A stretch of 64,000 nucleotides of DNA from Trichopria drosophilae (Eukaryota; Arthropoda; Insecta; Hymenoptera; Diapriidae). The DNA is taken from positions 88,464,001-88,528,000 of the forward strand of contig CM059582.1 in assembly GCA_030407085.1 (NCBI GenBank), in the 5' to 3' direction. Position numbers and translations under genes: made by a program. Under the pieces are notes generated by a model, which did no database searches, had not been told where the DNA came from, and was given only the letters and a program-made list of their open reading frames with translations. This document shows, one piece after another, positions 46,455-56,937 of this stretch. Position 1 is the stretch's first letter, and each line of letters starts with the position of its first letter.

Positions 46455-48676
46455 GAAATCACCGCTTTCGCTGTCGCAGGCCGAGGGCTCTACCATTTCA
46501 AGCGGATACCCTATGGCCTGACGAATGCCCCAGCAACGTTCCAACGTCTGATGGATTCGTTGTTCGGTCCGGAGTTCGAGCCACATGTCTTTGTGTACCT
46601 CGACGACATCATAGTTGTGAACGAGTCGTTCGAGGACCACCTCAGTTGGGTGTGTAAGGTCCTGGAGACCATTCTGAGAGCCGATCTTCAGATCAATCGC
46701 GAGAAACGCGAGTTCTGTTGCACCAGTGCCGTTTATCTCGGATACCGAGTTGATCGGGAAGGATTACGGCCCGATAAGGAGAAAATCCGCCCAGTGTTAG
46801 AATACCCCCCACTGCGGACGTTAAAGCAAGTTCGACGATTCCTCTGTATGGTGGGGTGGTATGCGCGATTCATTCCGAATCTGGCGGAGAAGCGATTGCC
46901 CCTCACGAAGCTAACGAGGAAGGATCAGCCGTGGGAGTAGAGCGAAGAACAGGAGGAGGCGTGCGAGTCGCTCAAGACAGCACTGACGGAGGCTCCAGTG
47001 CTAGGACAGTCCGATTTCAGCCGCCCGTTCGTGTTACAAACGGACGCGAGCGACTATGCACTCGGCGCCGTATTGACGCAAGCGCAAGATGACGGAGAAC
47101 ATCCGATCGTCTATGTAAGTCGCACCCTCACTGCCGCCGAGAAGAACTATTCGACGACGGAGAAGGGGTGTCTGGCGGTAGTGTGGGGCGTGAAGAAGCT
47201 CCGGGCGTATTTGGAAGGATACTCGTTCGAGGTCATCACAGACCATAGTAGTCTGAGGTGGCTCCATAACCTACGAGACGCGATGGGGCGACTCGCAAGG
47301 TGGGCCTTGGAGTTGCAAGGCTGGAATCTCAAGATCTGGCACAGGAAAGGAGTATTGCACCATGTCCCGGATGCTCTTTCCCGGAGAGTCGAAGAAGACG
47401 TTTGTGCCATGAGAATTGCCTCCGAGAGGGATGATTGGTACGAACGGAGGAGAAAATTAGTCGAGGATCATCCTGAGCGTTTTCCAGGGTGGAAAACCGA
47501 GAACAGTACGTTGTACCATGCACGGTCGGATCCGTTATTGGATCCGGTGACAGGCGGAGAGAACCGTTGGAAACTAGTGCTACCAGTAGGCTTACGAGAA
47601 GAGGCACTAGGAAGCGCCCATAAAGAGGCCCACTCCGGACATTATGGCGTGGAGAAGACATATTGTCGACTGGCGGCGGAGTATTACTGGCCCGGAATGC
47701 GTTACGACATACTTCAGTACGTGCGCGGATGCAGCGCATGCCAGATGCAGAAAGCATCCCACAGCGGCCCACCCGGGCTAATGGGACAACGAGTGGTCGA
47801 GAAACCGTGGTCGGTTGTATCCGCCGATAACATGGGCCCAGCCGGGGACAGAATCTGTATGTCTTGGTGTTCACCGATATGTTCACGCGGTGGGTGGAAC
47901 TTAAGGCGCTAAGGACGGCCGATGGCAAAAATATTGCACGAGCATTTGAGGATCTCGTCTTGTTCCGATGGGGAACTCCGGAGTACTTGCTCACCGACAA
48001 CGGTAGGGAGTTCCGGAACGACGTCATGGACAAAATGCTCCATGAGTGCGGCGTGCGGGCGACAACTACCCCGCCGTACCATCCTCAGGCTAACCCGGTG
48101 GAGAGAACGAACCGAACGCTTAAAACTATGATTCGAACGTTCGTCGGAGGTGATCACCGGGATTGGGACCTGCACTTGCCCGAATTTCGGTGTGCGATAA
48201 ATACGGCCGTCCACGACAGTACAAAGGTGTCGCTAGCCTTTTTGAATTTCGGCCGTCAGCCCGTGGCGGTCAAGAGTTTACGGCGAAGATTGGAGGGGGG
48301 AGCCCCTATCCTGTGCGTCGAACCAGAAGACTGGACTGACCGCATGAAGCGGTTAAGCGCCCTCCGCGACCTAGTGCGTCGGTATCAAGACCGAGCATGC
48401 GAGCGCCAGCGTCGTAGCTATAATCGTGGCAAACGTCACGTTCAATACCATGTAGGCGATTTAGTTTTGCGCAGAAGTGACGTTCTGTCGTCGGGAGTAG
48501 ATCGGTTCGTCGCGAAACTCGCGCCGCGCCACGAGGGGCCGTTCCGTATCGTCCGCATTATTTCTCCGATCGTGTACGAGTTAGAAGGAGGGAGCGGCCG
48601 GAAGGTAACAAAGACACACGTGTCAGAATTGAAACGGTACGTTGCACCTCGTGGGTCTCGGCGCGTCGAGAATTAA
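46455..48676 (+). pseudogene. pol: gypsy-type Pol: RT, RNase H and integrase, 5' truncated
   Basis: The frame starts abruptly within RT (FAVAGRGLYHFKRIPYGLTN), then catalytic FVYLDDIIVV near 46590. A TAG at 46938-46940 interrupts the connection domain. RNase H follows (LQTDASDYALGAVLTQ, then VITDHSSLRWL and HVPDALSR), then the HHCC zinc region (HYGVEKTYCRLAAEYYWPGM, CSACQMQK) and, after a frame change near 47850-47865, the integrase core (VFTDMFTRWVEL; LLTDNGREF; YHPQANPVERTNRTL) and C-terminal domain to 48676. GC content is much higher than the surroundings. It is closely related to, but not the same as, the minus-strand gypsy element at 50.6-63.8 kb. Confidence 0.9.
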
Positions 48677-49450
48677 TGCTTTTTGATTTTTGTTGCAGGC
48701 ATCGATCATGTCATCATTTAGGCCGGGTGAGACGTCCCCCCTACGAAGGGGAGTGGACTCCACCCGGGCATGGCCCAGATAGGGAGGGGCCCATCGTACC
48801 AGCACCACGGTCACCCCCACCCACCGGAGGAGCGAGTCCATCAGAGTCGGAGGCCGGCTTTGTGTTGGCACGGGAGGTCAGTGCCATCGCCCTCAGCGAA
48901 CAGGACCAGGAGAGGGAGGTGGTGCCCGTAGCACCCTTGGCCTGGGCCGACGACCTGTCCTCCTCCGAGGAGAAATGAGACGGGGGACTACCTTCCAATC
49001 CAGCGGTTGCCGAGGGGGAGGCCTCCCCAGGTGTCTTGAAACAGAGGTGTCCTATTCGGGGACCTGCCGTATATGGCCAACGACATCGACCGAGACCCAC
49101 CTCTCTGTCGATGCTTCAATTGCTGGACCCACTGCCGCCTTCGTCGCGAGACGAGTGGGTGAGGGTGATGCCCTACAATGGGCCCGCCAGCTGAGCGGCC
49201 TACTTCCACCATTGCAGAGGATGGTGGTCACCGCTGCCCAGCAGCCCGGCGCCGGGGAGGAGTAATCCTCCGCGTAGGGGGAAGGTTGAGCCCTGCTCCC
49301 TTCCCAGCCCTTCGGGGGTAAGTAAGTCGTGAGATGAGGAGTAGACGCAGGAAGCGACAGCGACGTATGGTCCGAACCGGTATCGCGCGGCGGTTCTGCA
49401 AGTGACCCTGCGACAAAACTCCCCCGGAGTTTCGGCAAAGGAGGAGGGTT
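48677..49450 (+). other. 3' region of the gypsy fragment, possible small ORF
   Basis: GC-rich. A frame at 48676-48978 encodes a Pro/Ser/Glu-rich, acidic stretch ending PLAWADDLSSSEEK; no domain. Since the related element at 50.6-63.8 kb has an ORF3 between pol and the 3' LTR, this may be a remnant of the equivalent. A purine-rich GGCAAAGGAGGAGGGTT at 49434-49450 is followed by TGTAACGG, so a 3' LTR may begin at 49451. Confidence 0.35.
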
Positions 49451-49562
49451 TGTAACGGAACGTTACACCGGCGGACCTGTTACGTTCGCCGTCGTGGAAG
49501 TGCGGACGTTTCGAATAGTTCGTGCGTTTTCGTGACGGTCTGGTATTACAGGAACGGCCCTT

Positions 49563-50061
49563 CCCCCCACCCCCCCCCCCCCCCACCCCCCCCCCCCCCC
49601 ACCCCCCCCCCCCCCCACCCCCCCCCCCCCCCACCCCCCCCCCCCCCCACCCCCCCCCCCCCCCACCCCCCCCCCCCCCCACCCCCCCCCCCCCCCACCC
49701 CCCCCCCCCCCCACCCCCCCCCCCCCCCACCCCCCCCCCCCCCCACCCCCCCCCCCCCCCACCCCCCCCCCCCCCCACCCCCCCCCCCCCCCACCCCCCC
49801 CCCCCCCCACCCCCCCCCCCCCCCACCCCCCCCCCCCCCCACCCCCCCCCCCCCCCACCCCCCCCCCCCCCCACCCCCCCCCCCCCCCACCCCCCCCCCC
49901 CCCCACCCCCCCCCCCCCCCACCCCCCCCCCCCCCCACCCCCCCCCCCCCCCACCCCCCCCCCCCCCCACCCCCCCCCCCCCCCACCCCCCCCCCCCCCC
50001 ACCCCCCCCCCCCCCCACCCCCCCCCCCCCCCACCCCCCCCCCCCCCCACCCCCCCCCCCC
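49563..50061. repeat. C15A minisatellite, 16-bp period, 31 A positions
   Basis: A lone A recurs every 16 bases from 49569 to 50049 with only C between them, so the unit is fifteen C plus one A and is identical in every copy. The minus strand is (T G15)n, with extreme potential for G-quadruplex formation, and the plus strand for i-motifs. All six frames are open because 16 is not a multiple of three and no stop is possible; the polyproline or polyglycine frames are therefore not genes. Whether the copy number is real or an assembly effect cannot be told from the sequence. Confidence 0.95.
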
Positions 50062-50106
50062 AACAAAGATCGTGGTATTCAGAGGTGGTGGCCCCCTTAC
50101 TGCTGC

Positions 50107-50636
50107 CTCTAGGATTCAACACCTTGCTATCTTTTGCGCTTAGAGCTAGGTCTGTATCCAATTTCCGTTGAGATCTTGCGTCGTGCCTTGTTGTGGGTAA
50201 TCCGTACCCTGCGTAAACCGCCAGGTAATCTATCGAAGATATGCCGGCTTAGGTTATGCGAGCTCAGTTGTAACAGTGCGCGTATCACGTCCCCTAATTG
50301 GGTGCGCAGCCTTAAAAGTATTTTAACTTCAATCGATTCCGAAAACCTCTTATCCAATATATCTGCCGACTACTGGGAGGTACGTGTGGATGAGGTCTGT
50401 CATAATTTTGCACTGCAGCAGCGTAGGAGGGATTTGCAGAGATACTTTAGATCCGACTCCTGCCTAATTCCCTTATTCAGGCAGATATCGGATGGGTTGG
50501 CTTCCTTACACCCTGAACGATGTCCAATTGCTTTTACGCGTGTTAGTCTGCAACTAAGGGCGGCTACAGTTCACTCTCGCTCCCTGTACGTAGGCAATCA
50601 CGTCTTTAAATACAACCCTTTGCTATAATGTTCTTC
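50107..50636 (+). pseudogene. LINE RT C-terminal region, left part
   Basis: An open frame from about 50113 to 50628 (then TAA) with the C-terminal signature RRRDLQRYFRSDSCLIPLFR, ISDGLASLHPERCPI, LQLRAATVHSRSLYVGN. The same signature is on the minus strand at 61300-61110. The reading is cut at 50640 by the LTR of the element at 50641-63764 and continues at 63769 with the Cys-Cys-His-Cys end. Its left edge abuts the C15A tract. Confidence 0.8.
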
Positions 50637-50640
50637 ATGT
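50637..50640. repeat. target site duplication ATGT, left copy
   Basis: ATGT directly before the LTR; the same four bases follow the right LTR at 63765-63768. Removing one ATGT plus the element keeps the LINE Cys-x-x-Cys frame (CSSCN). Confidence 0.85.
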
Positions 50641-51507
50641 TGTAATCTCGTCCTGAGAAGGACGAGGCCAACTTTATTTTCAACGCGCGAACTACAAAAG
50701 GGGGGCGGGGGCGCGGGTTCAAATCTCGCGACGGCGGAACTACTTCGCGAAATGACCGGGAACTTAATAAACCGACACTCACTGGATATTGATAAAAAAG
50801 TATACTTACAGGTGCGCTGGCGATCTGTCCTCGGAGGCGATGCTGCTGGCGTCCTCCTCAGCTGCAGGGGGGGTCGACCTCGGTCGGGGCTGGTCCTTAG
50901 GCGCGGATGCGTGGCGAGGTCGGAACTCCAAACTACACTTTCGCGGCAGTACTCAAAAACTTTCCGGGTTTATTGCGGATTTCGATCGGTGCTCGCCGAT
51001 GCTCTTTGCTATGGAGACTCTCGAGACTGACTCCTGACTGATGCTTACTGTCCTCCTCTTCTCCTCCGAGGCGGTGCGCCGTCGAGCCGGCGCGTGCGCG
51101 CTCGAGTGATCGGCGTGAGAGAGGGGTTCGCCCGGGGGTCCTAGTTGGGGGATGTATTCGTCGGGGCGATGACGAGCACCGTCCTCGGGGTATTCATGGT
51201 GGGAGGGGACGACACGGAGCGCTGACAAGTGCTTCGTGCGTTCCCGTATCGTCTCGGGCTAGCTTTCGCTGTTTTGAGAGAGAGAACGATAGGGAGGGAT
51301 GGAGAGAGGTCGGCGGTGGTGGCCGAGGCCCGTTACTCGGGAACTCTCGAGGCGCACTGCGGCACGACCTGTGGGGGAGGACGAGTGGAGGCGCGCTCCG
51401 ATAAAAAAAAAACCGGGAGGGGCGGGCTTCGTAGCGGGGTTCCGCCCGGCCCCAATTGATGGCGCGAGGTTCGGGAAGCGCGTCGATCTGTGACGGGTTT
51501 CGTCACA
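50641..51507 (-). repeat. 3' LTR of the gypsy element (867 bp)
   Basis: On the plus strand it starts TGTAATCTCGTCC and ends GGGTTTCGTCACA. Bases 50900-51507 match 63161-63764; the first 259 bases have no counterpart in the other LTR. Next to its inner end, on the minus strand, a G-rich CCCGGGGGTT could be the polypurine tract. Confidence 0.88.
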
Positions 51508-52020
51508 AACCCCCGGGCCTGACTCCAGTACCCATTGGGTACTGTATGTCATATGTCGACGTTCGGGTTCTGGGGGGGGGGGGGGGTAGGGAGGTTTGTT
51601 GAGTGTTCGGGCCAACTGAATCGCAACGGGGCGACGGCGAGGAAGACTCAACTCGCCTGGAACTCCACGTACTAAGTCCCGAATTGGCGACTTATTGCGA
51701 CGTGTCCTTAAGTATTTAGGTCGGTGGCATTCGCGACGAACCACTAAAACAAGCCGTGGGGGCGAATTAGCAAAATTCTTAGATTGCGTGACGTCTCTCT
51801 AGGGACGAATTCCCCATTTATTACACGGTTTAGCGCGACTTGACTTTACTCTTTACTTTATGCATGTGCATAGCCGAGGGTAACAATAATTCGCGAAGGA
51901 CAACATCATCGTAAGGGACAGCAGGTCACGCACACGACACCGGCGCGTCCCGGATACCGGGATGGGCAGGAGGAGGCTACTCTACCCGCTACCGGGCCGG
52001 CTACCTCCGGCGATTGGGGG
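51508..52020. other. 3' untranslated region of the gypsy element
   Basis: No coding signal. It contains a 15-base G run at 51572-51586. Confidence 0.5.
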
Positions 52021-53168
52021 TTAACGGCCCCCCTCGTCGCGAGACCTCCTTCCCCCCAGTAGTCGCCGATAGCAACTGTGCGCCGGGTGGCCTCGCTGGC
52101 CACAATTCCAGCAGCGGCGCTCGGCGGGGGTGACCCGTAACGGTCCCGGGCCGGCCCTGGTGAGGGTACGTCCCCCGAGAGCCGCTACCGGAACTAGCGG
52201 TGCCATGAGGGGGGTGGTAGGGACATCAGGGGAGGTGGCTGCGTTACCGCGACCGTCCTCCCGGGGTCTACCGGCACCACGCTGACTAATAGTGCCCGGT
52301 CTGGGGCGATCCTTATTAGGACCGGGGGATCCGGTCGCGGAATCCGCGAGGGGTCGCCGTGAGCTACCCCGCGGAGCGGCCGGGTGCGGTTCCCCTTCGG
52401 GTTCGTCGGCGTCGTCGACGACGGCGGGAAGCGCCAACCCGGCGGGGTTTCCTCGCACACCGGCTCCGCGAGGTCGGTGTGGCTGGTCGCCTGGGTTCCC
52501 GGGAGGGGCTCGGCCCTCACAAATCGAAGGGGGGAGAGGGGGCGCGGCTGTGCCGGATGGGCCCAAACGTATTCCCGCACCGGCGGGGGGGCCCACGGTT
52601 GCGGGTTTGGCACCTCGGGGGGTCCCCTCAAGAACTGCCCCCGCCGACCCCTCCGCTCCTCCTCCAAGACCAAGGCGCAAAAGTCCTCGATAGGGACCAA
52701 CGACTGGGAGGGGAGAGAAAGGGGGGGGGGCGAACGAGGAGGTTTTCCCCCGGTTGCCCGATGGAGGGCTGCGCGGCACCGTCTCCGTCCTCCTCCATCT
52801 CCTCCGGTGAGGAGTGGTCCGTGTCCGGGGGCCTCATGGCGGCGGCGGAGGCGTGGTTGCCCCGACGGGTCATCCGACTCGTCTGTCGCCGTCCCCAACT
52901 GCAGGGGTCTTAGGCCGGCATGGCACGGGGGAATCGGGTGGTCGGCGGTTGGCCGCGCGAACACCACCCGTCCGGCCTCCACCGGTTGGGGCAGGTGGCA
53001 GACGGTCGGTAGGGGTGGGAATTCCGCCGGCGTGAGTGGCGGCACCGCTGTCGCTGCCTCTGGCGTCGGTGGTGGTGACGCCGGGGCTCCCCTGCGGCGG
53101 ACGAAGGTGACCTGGCAGGGCACCCTCGCCCACCGGGTCCTCTTCTTTCCTCGTGCCACCTTCACCAT
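52021..53168 (-). pseudogene. ORF3 of the gypsy element: basic/proline-rich protein with a zinc knuckle
   Basis: The minus strand from ATG 53168 encodes a basic N-terminus (MVKVARGKKRTRWARVPCQV), then a Pro/Arg-rich region. A G10 run at 52721-52730 marks the point where this frame becomes unlikely, and the next frame (from about 52779) continues to 52021. That second frame ends with one CCHC knuckle, CWNCGQRGHPAHSCYR (about 52120-52073), and an Arg-rich tail. A zinc knuckle placed after pol instead of in gag is unusual; gag of this same element has its own. It may be a nucleic-acid-binding accessory protein. High GC makes many frames open, so the exact boundaries are uncertain, but the knuckle itself is clear. 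Confidence 0.55.
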
Positions 53169-53409
53169 TTTGCTGGGTTGTACCTAAAAAAACAAAGGGG
53201 ATTACCCTACATTGGTTGGGTCTACTTTAAGAGTTGGGCCAACCTTATCCTTTGTTATTCCAATAATATCACCTACTAACAGAGTGTAAGCATAATAAGT
53301 AAGACAATACACAGTTTGATATCCATTGACCCATACACAGCAACAACAAAACAACAAAACACAAAAAAAAATATAGATAAAGGTGGGGGGGGGGGTAGTG
53401 GTCCCTCAA
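53169..53409. other. pol to ORF3 spacer
   Basis: Short AT-richer spacer with A/C-rich tracts and a G11 run at 53385-53395. Confidence 0.5.
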
Positions 53410-56400
53410 CTATAGAGGTACCAGTGTAGCATCTAGACTCGTCGGGGGCGTAGACCGGGACGTCTTCCGCCCGGGTGCGCCGGCGAAAAGGAGACATGCG
53501 GCGCGTGGACGACCTGGGCGCCTACGGGGTGGGGTCGCTGTAGTCGTCTCCTCTGGCCTTATCACTCGGGGCACCTCGCTGCGGCGTCGCATGGGGGTAC
53601 GCTCGTTCGGTCCTCGGGTGACCGGTCGGGGCTGTTTCGATGGCCGCCCACAGCGACGTGGCAATGGTTCTTCTCCTAACGAGTCCGGACTCCTCATTTT
53701 TAATTGAGGGTCCGTCGGGTTTTCGAGTCTCGAGGGTGGAGCGATTGGTTCGCTTCTTGAACTCTCCTCGGCATCGGGGGCGCGATAGGGTTTCAGGTCC
53801 TTGATATGCGCCCTTGGGTTCCGACGACTATCCGGGTCACTCACGACGCGGGATATTACTCGTACTATTCTATGCGGGCCACTGAATTTGGGCGCAAGTT
53901 TAGCCGCAAAATTTTGAGCTCCCTACGATAGGACCCGTATGCGTCGTAGCACTAAATCGTCCACCTTGTATTCTACATCACGATGGGAGCGATTATAGTA
54001 TTCGGCTTGGCACGTCGCGGCGCGCTCCAGGTTGCGATGTACCCAGTCGTGAATGAGAGGTAGCCGCCTCATTCGATCATGCCAGAATTCAGGATCCTTG
54101 GGTAGTGTAAGTGGGGGAGGGGGAAGATCGGTACGTATATTTCTAATGGCTACTGGATTGCGGCCGAAATTCAGAAACACGGGGGTCATTCTCGTGGACG
54201 ACTGGACAGCCGTATTCAGGGCGAACGTAAGTTCTTCTAGGTGTACGTCCCAGTCACGATGGTCGTGTGACACGAATGTACACATCATCGTTTTGAGGGT
54301 CCGGTTTACCCTCTCGACTGGGTTCGCTTGGGCGTGATACGGGGGGGGGGGGGGGTACGAGCGGGGGTTATGCCTAACTGCTTCAAGTGGGTCTGCACGT
54401 ATGTGTTATCGTACTGCTTGGCATTGTCTGAAAGGAAATATCTTGGGCAACCCCATCGATTAATAACGAGGCTATTGAAGGCGGCCATTATGGCGGCACC
54501 TGTAGCCGCTCGAAGAGGTTTCACTTCCACATATTTAGTGAACATATCCTGAAAAACCACTACGAACTGGTTTTGACGCTTGCTGGGGGGAACGGTCCCA
54601 TGACGTCAGAACTGACCGTCATCCAGGGGCCTTCCGTGGTTCTTTCGCGCATGAGTCCGGCCGGGGCCTGCTGAGAAACTTTTTGCTTCTGACAGGCGGG
54701 GCAGCGTGCAACGAAAGTAGTGACGTCCTGGAAAACACCGGGCCAATAGAAGTCTTGGATGAGACGGTGATACGTCTTATCCACTCCTAAATGGCCGGCT
54801 TGCGGGCTATCGTGCGCATCGCTGAGGGCACGGGCACGCGCTCCTGCGAGGAGAACGAGTTTCCAGGCGTCGAGGTCATCGAGGGCGGACTCTATCAGCG
54901 GGTGGGGCTTGTGGAAATATATCCGGTCATCCTCGATCCTCCAATCCGGATATTTCGAGGGAAATTTTCGGATATTATCCATTTTCTGGGTGTACCACGG
55001 GTCCGTGGTATCGCCCAGGGCGCAAAGGGCGGTATCGACATTTTCATACATTCTCGAGAGGGCATCGGGCACCACATTGAGCGTGCCTTTTCGATGCTCG
55101 ATTTTCATATCATATGTCTGCATGGCTTGGGCCCACCGTGCCGGTCGCCCGGTTGGGTCTCGCAAATTCCTGAGCCACTGCAGACTGCTATGGTCGGTGA
55201 TCACCCGAAAGTGGGTCCCCTCGACATAGGGTCGATACTTTTTCACGGCCCAGAGGACGGCGAGACACTCTTTCTCCGTGACGGTATACTTTCGTTCAGC
55301 CTTGGTGAGCACGCGGCTAGCAAAACTAATCGGGTGCTCATTACCGGCTATTTCTTGGGTGATTACCGCCCCGATAGCAAAGTCGCTCGCATCTGTCTGA
55401 ATCGTGAAGGGGACGTCATAGTTTGGGCGTGCCTACACGGGGGTACGGGTGAGGGAGTCTCGGAGGGCTTCGAAGGCAGATTGCTGCTCTGGGCCCCATA
55501 TCCAGGGAGTATTCTTTGTTAGTAATTTCGTCAGATGAACGCGATCACGCGAAAAATCTGGGAGAAAGCGCGCGTACCACCCCACCATTCCAAAAAAGCG
55601 CCTTAGCTGTTTGATGTTGGGGGGGGGGGCGGAAATTCGAGAACGGGAGCGACCTTGTCCGGATCCGTCTTCAGTCCATCTTTATTCAATACGAACCCGA
55701 GGTATTTTACCTCGTCCCGGAAGAATTCACTCTTCTCCGGGTTTAGTTCCAATCCGGCGTTGCGTAGACTGGTCAATACAAGTTTCAAGTAGCGAAAATA
55801 GTCCTCCTCATTGTCCGTGGCTATGATGATGTCATCCAAATACGCGAAGACGTGGGGTTCCCACGCGGGGTCGATGAGACGGTCCACTAATCGTTGAAAG
55901 GTCGCCGGCGCGTTGGTGAGCCCGAAAGGCATTCGTTTGAATTGAAATAAACCGCGCCCGGGGACAGCGAACGCGGTAACGGGCCGACTGTTAGGTGCTA
56001 CCGGCGCCTGAAAGTAGGCCTGGCTTAGATCGAGGGTAGTGATGCATTGCGCCCGGCTCAACCCGGACAGAATCCTATCCATCGAGGGGAGCGGGTAAGC
56101 ATCCTTCTTGGTTATTTTATTTACGTCTCGGAAGTCTACGCAGAACCTAAAAGTCCCATTCGACTTCCGGACGATAACGGGGTTACTCATCCATGGGCTC
56201 GCGGAGCGTTCGATGATGCCATTTCTTAGCATTTCATCGACCGCGTCCTGCAGCAGACGCGTTATGCCAATTGTAGGGGTCCTATTTGCGGGGTAGAACT
56301 TGTCGTGTAGCCTCCTCAATCGTGGGCCGGCTTCTTGGGAGGGGGTGACCAATCCGGCGCAGTCGTATACGGCGAAGGCGGTAACTGAAACGCCGGAATC

Positions 56401-56724
56401 GTTTAATGAGTGCGGGGTGCCGTTGTGGCTACTCCACGCATTATTCTCGGTATCTATCTTCAGGCCGAAGAGGCACATAAAATCCATCCCCAACACGCAT
56501 GCATAGTGGATGGGGGCTACTCTTATTTCCAAATTTCGCGTATGACTATCTACCGTCATCGCGAGGGTAACGACACCATTTAATGGGACTAGCGCACCAT
56601 TGGCAATTCTTACTTGTGCCTCACTTGACCTTAGGAACGGCGAAACTACCTCCCGACACGCGAGGCCTAAATAAGAGCGCGACGCTCCGGTATCAACGAG
56701 TGCCCTTATTATCTTCCCATTCAA
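53410..56724 (-). pseudogene. pol: gypsy Pol: protease, RT, RNase H, integrase, with AT-hook-like tail
   Basis: Minus strand. Protease VDTGASRSYLG near 56690, RT with DLSQAYFQAPVAP, FKRMPFGLTNAPATFQRL and catalytic FAYLDDIIIA (about 55845), RNase H (DASDFAIGAVITQ, ITDHSSLQWL, NVVPDALSRM), HHCC zinc region (GHLGVDKTYHRLIQDFYWPG; CPACQKQK), integrase core (VFQDMFTKYVEV; FLSDNAKQYDN; ALNTAVQSSTRMTPVFLNFG) and C-terminal domain. A tail has two AT-hook-like motifs, RRCGRPSK and RRRPGRPR (about 53660 and 53540), which could guide integration. Lesions: frame changes at G11 55619-55629, near G6 54583-54588 and at G15 54341-54355; stops near 55431 and 53923-53925. Confidence 0.88.
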
Positions 56725-56937
56725 AGCTACGCGAAAGTGGGGGCGAGGGTCCGAATCTAGTGTCCATTGATTATCTTCGCAAGAATCTATGGACTCGAAC
56801 CCGATGTTCAGCCCTCTGGGCTTAGGGGTTGCCGAAGCGATCCGTCTCTTTTCAACATTTTTTTCTATCCGGCTTGTCGTAGGGGTGATCGGGGATGGGA
56901 TTGTAAGGGGGGGTTCAGGGGTTTCCTTGCCCCCCCG

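Noticed and set aside
47034..48214. Minus-strand ORFs of 77-234 codons opposite the gypsy pol
   Set aside because: Antisense shadows of a GC-rich pol; all conserved motifs are on the plus strand.
49522..50143. Long open frames encoding Pro/His/Thr or Gly/Trp/Val repeats on both strands
   Set aside because: They are a mechanical result of the C15A repeat, which cannot contain stop codons; no flanking coding signal.
52292..53187. Long plus-strand ORFs of 133-267 codons
   Set aside because: Shadows of the GC-rich minus-strand ORF3; composition is low-complexity Gly/Arg/Pro and no motif is present, whereas the minus strand has a CCHC knuckle.
54791..55522. 243-codon plus-strand ORF
   Set aside because: Antisense of RNase H/integrase coding sequence on the minus strand, with no independent motif.
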